NCBI GenBank assembly: GCA_013399115.1 | Contig: VXAA01003318.1 | Coordinates: 133,326-197,325 of the forward strand | From: Anseranas semipalmata | Lineage: Eukaryota; Chordata; Aves; Anseriformes; Anseranatidae | Direction of reading: 5' to 3' | Length of the DNA: 64,000 nt | Shown here: piece after piece, positions 62,201 through 64,000 of the stretch | How positions within the stretch are numbered: the stretch's first letter is position 1 | Layout of the letters: every line of letters begins with the position of its first letter | Notes under the pieces: generated by a model | Databases searched by the model: none | What the model was told of the DNA's origin: nothing | The model's input: only the letters and a program-made list of their open reading frames with translations | Translations under genes and position numbers: made by a program

Positions 62201-64000
62201 TCATTGAAAGAAAGGGATAAAAAAAACAACAAAACAACCAAACTACCACCCTTCAGAAAACTCTACAGGGACAGTTTGTAACATGTCTTTGCAGCCCTTA
62301 GTACAGCCCAGCTAAAATTAAGAAAGAAAACATCCATCTACATCATAAAACCTGGGCTGGTAAGTACATCCATTACTAAAGGCTTGAAACAATTTTCCAA
62401 AAGTCTTTCAAATACCTTCTCAAGCACAGATCAGCAGGTAACGTATTACTGATCCAGCCACAATACCTCCACAGGACTGGTGAATCCAGTTCCAAAATAT
62501 CTCTTATCTACAAGATAGAGAAGAAAAGCTCCCCAGCAAGTTGAGGGATTTCTTGGAGAAAACAACAAACAAACCCAAAGAAAACCGCAAACAACCCTAC
62601 AACACACTTTTGAAGAGGAATAAATTGGGTTAATAGTGTCACATGCAGGACACCTGAAGGGATGCGGACTACGCAAATCCCTAGAGCACAGAAAAGAAAT
62701 ATTTTTCCAGTTGCAGGATGGCAGCAGAAACCTTTGAGGAAAGTTCTGATATCTTTACTATGGCAGTTCTATTGGCCAGCTTTGGTTGTCTTCCATTTGA
62801 TGAGAAGAGTGATGTTTGATTCTAGTATAAATAAATATTTCAATGCAGAACACTTTGTAATAGAATTCAGTCACAGTAGTCAACCCTTTTTTGGTATGAA
62901 AAACACCAAAGTAATGTCTGTAAGCACCTAAACAATAAAGGAAGAAATCCCATATAAGAAAAATTTGCCAAAAGCTGGCACCAAACTAATCTATTTTCTG
63001 ATAAATAAATGGATTAGAAGAAAAAGGTCAGCAACAATGCCTTGACATTAGGAACACTTTTGTAAGTCTCACGTGACATAGCGACAACCAAACTAAGTAT
63101 CATGTTTTTTAAGATACTTTTTTTTTTTTAAATGGATGACAGTACACATCAAATTGTGAATGACATCAAGATTAGAAGGATTATTCGTACTATGCAGCAC
63201 AGAATTGGAAATAAAAACATGCTTTAATAAAGCTAGTAGAACAGAATTAAATGAAAATGGTATGTGGTATTTATAAATTAAAAATCAAAGCATGGAGAAA
63301 AGCAGCAATATGATAAGAAACAATCCAAGTGAGTCAACACTATGACAAGAATTCAAAAATGTCAACATTGTTCAAAATGTGAGCAAGAACATTAGAAGAC
63401 AGACACAGCAGGCAGCTATTCTTCCTTTTTCTGCACTGAAGTCATGGTGGAAGTACTACAACTACTTAAGGTATTGCAAATAAAAATGCTAGTTAGTTGA
63501 AGCCAATATAGAGAACAGCAATCAAACACTTAGAAGTCATGACCTGAGAAGAAAGATTAAAAGAACTAGATGTATTTTCCTTTGGAAAAGTGACAGGACA
63601 AACTAACAAGTTTTCAAATATGTAAAAGCCAAAGGTAATAGTCAACTGCTCTCTATGATCCCAGCAGAAAACAGCAATCAGCCCGTTTTTTTTCTTAGAT
63701 ATTAGGGAAAAAACATGAAAACCAAGCACCAAAAGAATTATGAAGGTTGGGGAATTCTTGTTTAAGATCTGGTCACAAAGATGTAGATATACTTCACTCT
63801 GCTTCAGAGCAAGTATATCTTCAAAGATCTTTACAAATCTCAGTATTTTAATACCTCATACATGCCATTAAAATGTGCATCTTTTTGGGAGGCCTGACAC
63901 AGCTTAGTGATCTTTAAGTCCACAAACTCGCCTCCCCACCACAATTTGAGAAAAGCTGCTGTTTCTCTCTGCAGATTCCAGCTTCTGACCTAGCATTGTC

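Larger units (their letters stand above)
41300..64000 (-). other. WDR20: WDR20 intron 1 (part), more than 22.7 kb
   Basis: From exon 2 to the window end no sequence matching WDR20 exon 1 (expected to encode the N-terminal ~77 residues ending near YIYKGVRK) was found, so this is intron 1. It holds a hairpin at 41436-41461, a young CR1 (44250-44523), a CR1 scrap (46744-46800), an isolated CpG cluster (about 49454-49640), a T21 run at 50208-50228 followed by A6 and G7, and A runs near 55463 and 57549. Everything else is AT-rich single-copy-looking DNA with no supported gene. Confidence 0.65.

Noticed and set aside
1..64000. A novel system, CRISPR array, tRNA or rRNA cluster
   Set aside because: Read on both strands, the window is explained by two known vertebrate genes, introns and common bird repeats. 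No regular spacer repeats, tRNA B-box-like motifs or rRNA segments were seen, though short structured RNAs could escape reading by eye.
41300..64000. WDR20 exon 1 within this stretch
   Set aside because: No minus-strand sequence encoding the expected N-terminal segment ending near YIYKGVRK was found. It is assumed to lie beyond 64000.

Overview
This is a vertebrate nuclear genome window, almost certainly avian and probably galliform. It is AT-rich, has large introns, and carries several CR1 LINE 3' ends, the typical bird interspersed repeat, plus an avian ERV-type LTR. Nothing in it looks bacterial. It contains parts of two protein-coding genes arranged tail to tail. No complete gene lies inside the window.

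Left part (about 1-18000, + strand): MOK (MAPK/MAK/MRK overlapping kinase, formerly RAGE1). I could place eleven consecutive coding exons from 4423 to 17901. All join in frame and encode about 412 residues from just after the initiator region to the stop; human MOK is about 419. The first few codons lie in an upstream exon that I could not find, probably left of the window. A CpG-rich stretch at 1-240 is probably the inner edge of the MOK promoter island. One MOK intron has a GC-AG boundary.

Right part (about 22560-64000, - strand): WDR20, the WD-repeat cofactor of the USP12/USP46-UAF1 deubiquitinase. I placed exon 2 (41117-41299), the large exon 3 (35727-37022) and a distal alternative last exon (24459-24512 plus 3'UTR). 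Exon 3 can end by readthrough (VVSFNP stop), or it can splice over 11.2 kb to the distal exon, giving a GLLSSQNQANSPSGTVV end. Exon 1, about 77 codons, is not in the window. Bases 41300-64000 are therefore intron 1, which contains an isolated CpG cluster ending in a minus-strand splice donor.

Between the genes (about 18000-22560) there is no recognisable gene. The order and orientation (MOK and WDR20 convergent) match the conserved vertebrate block HSP90AA1-WDR20-MOK-ZNF839. Repeats include an almost identical inverted pair of CR1 3' ends about 30 kb apart, two older CR1 fragments, a possible third fragment, one LTR with a degenerate GC-rich tandem array, and several homopolymer or TA runs. 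Two short assembly gaps (N runs) and one single N are present. I saw no tRNA, rRNA, CRISPR array or prokaryotic feature, and no undescribed multi-gene system.
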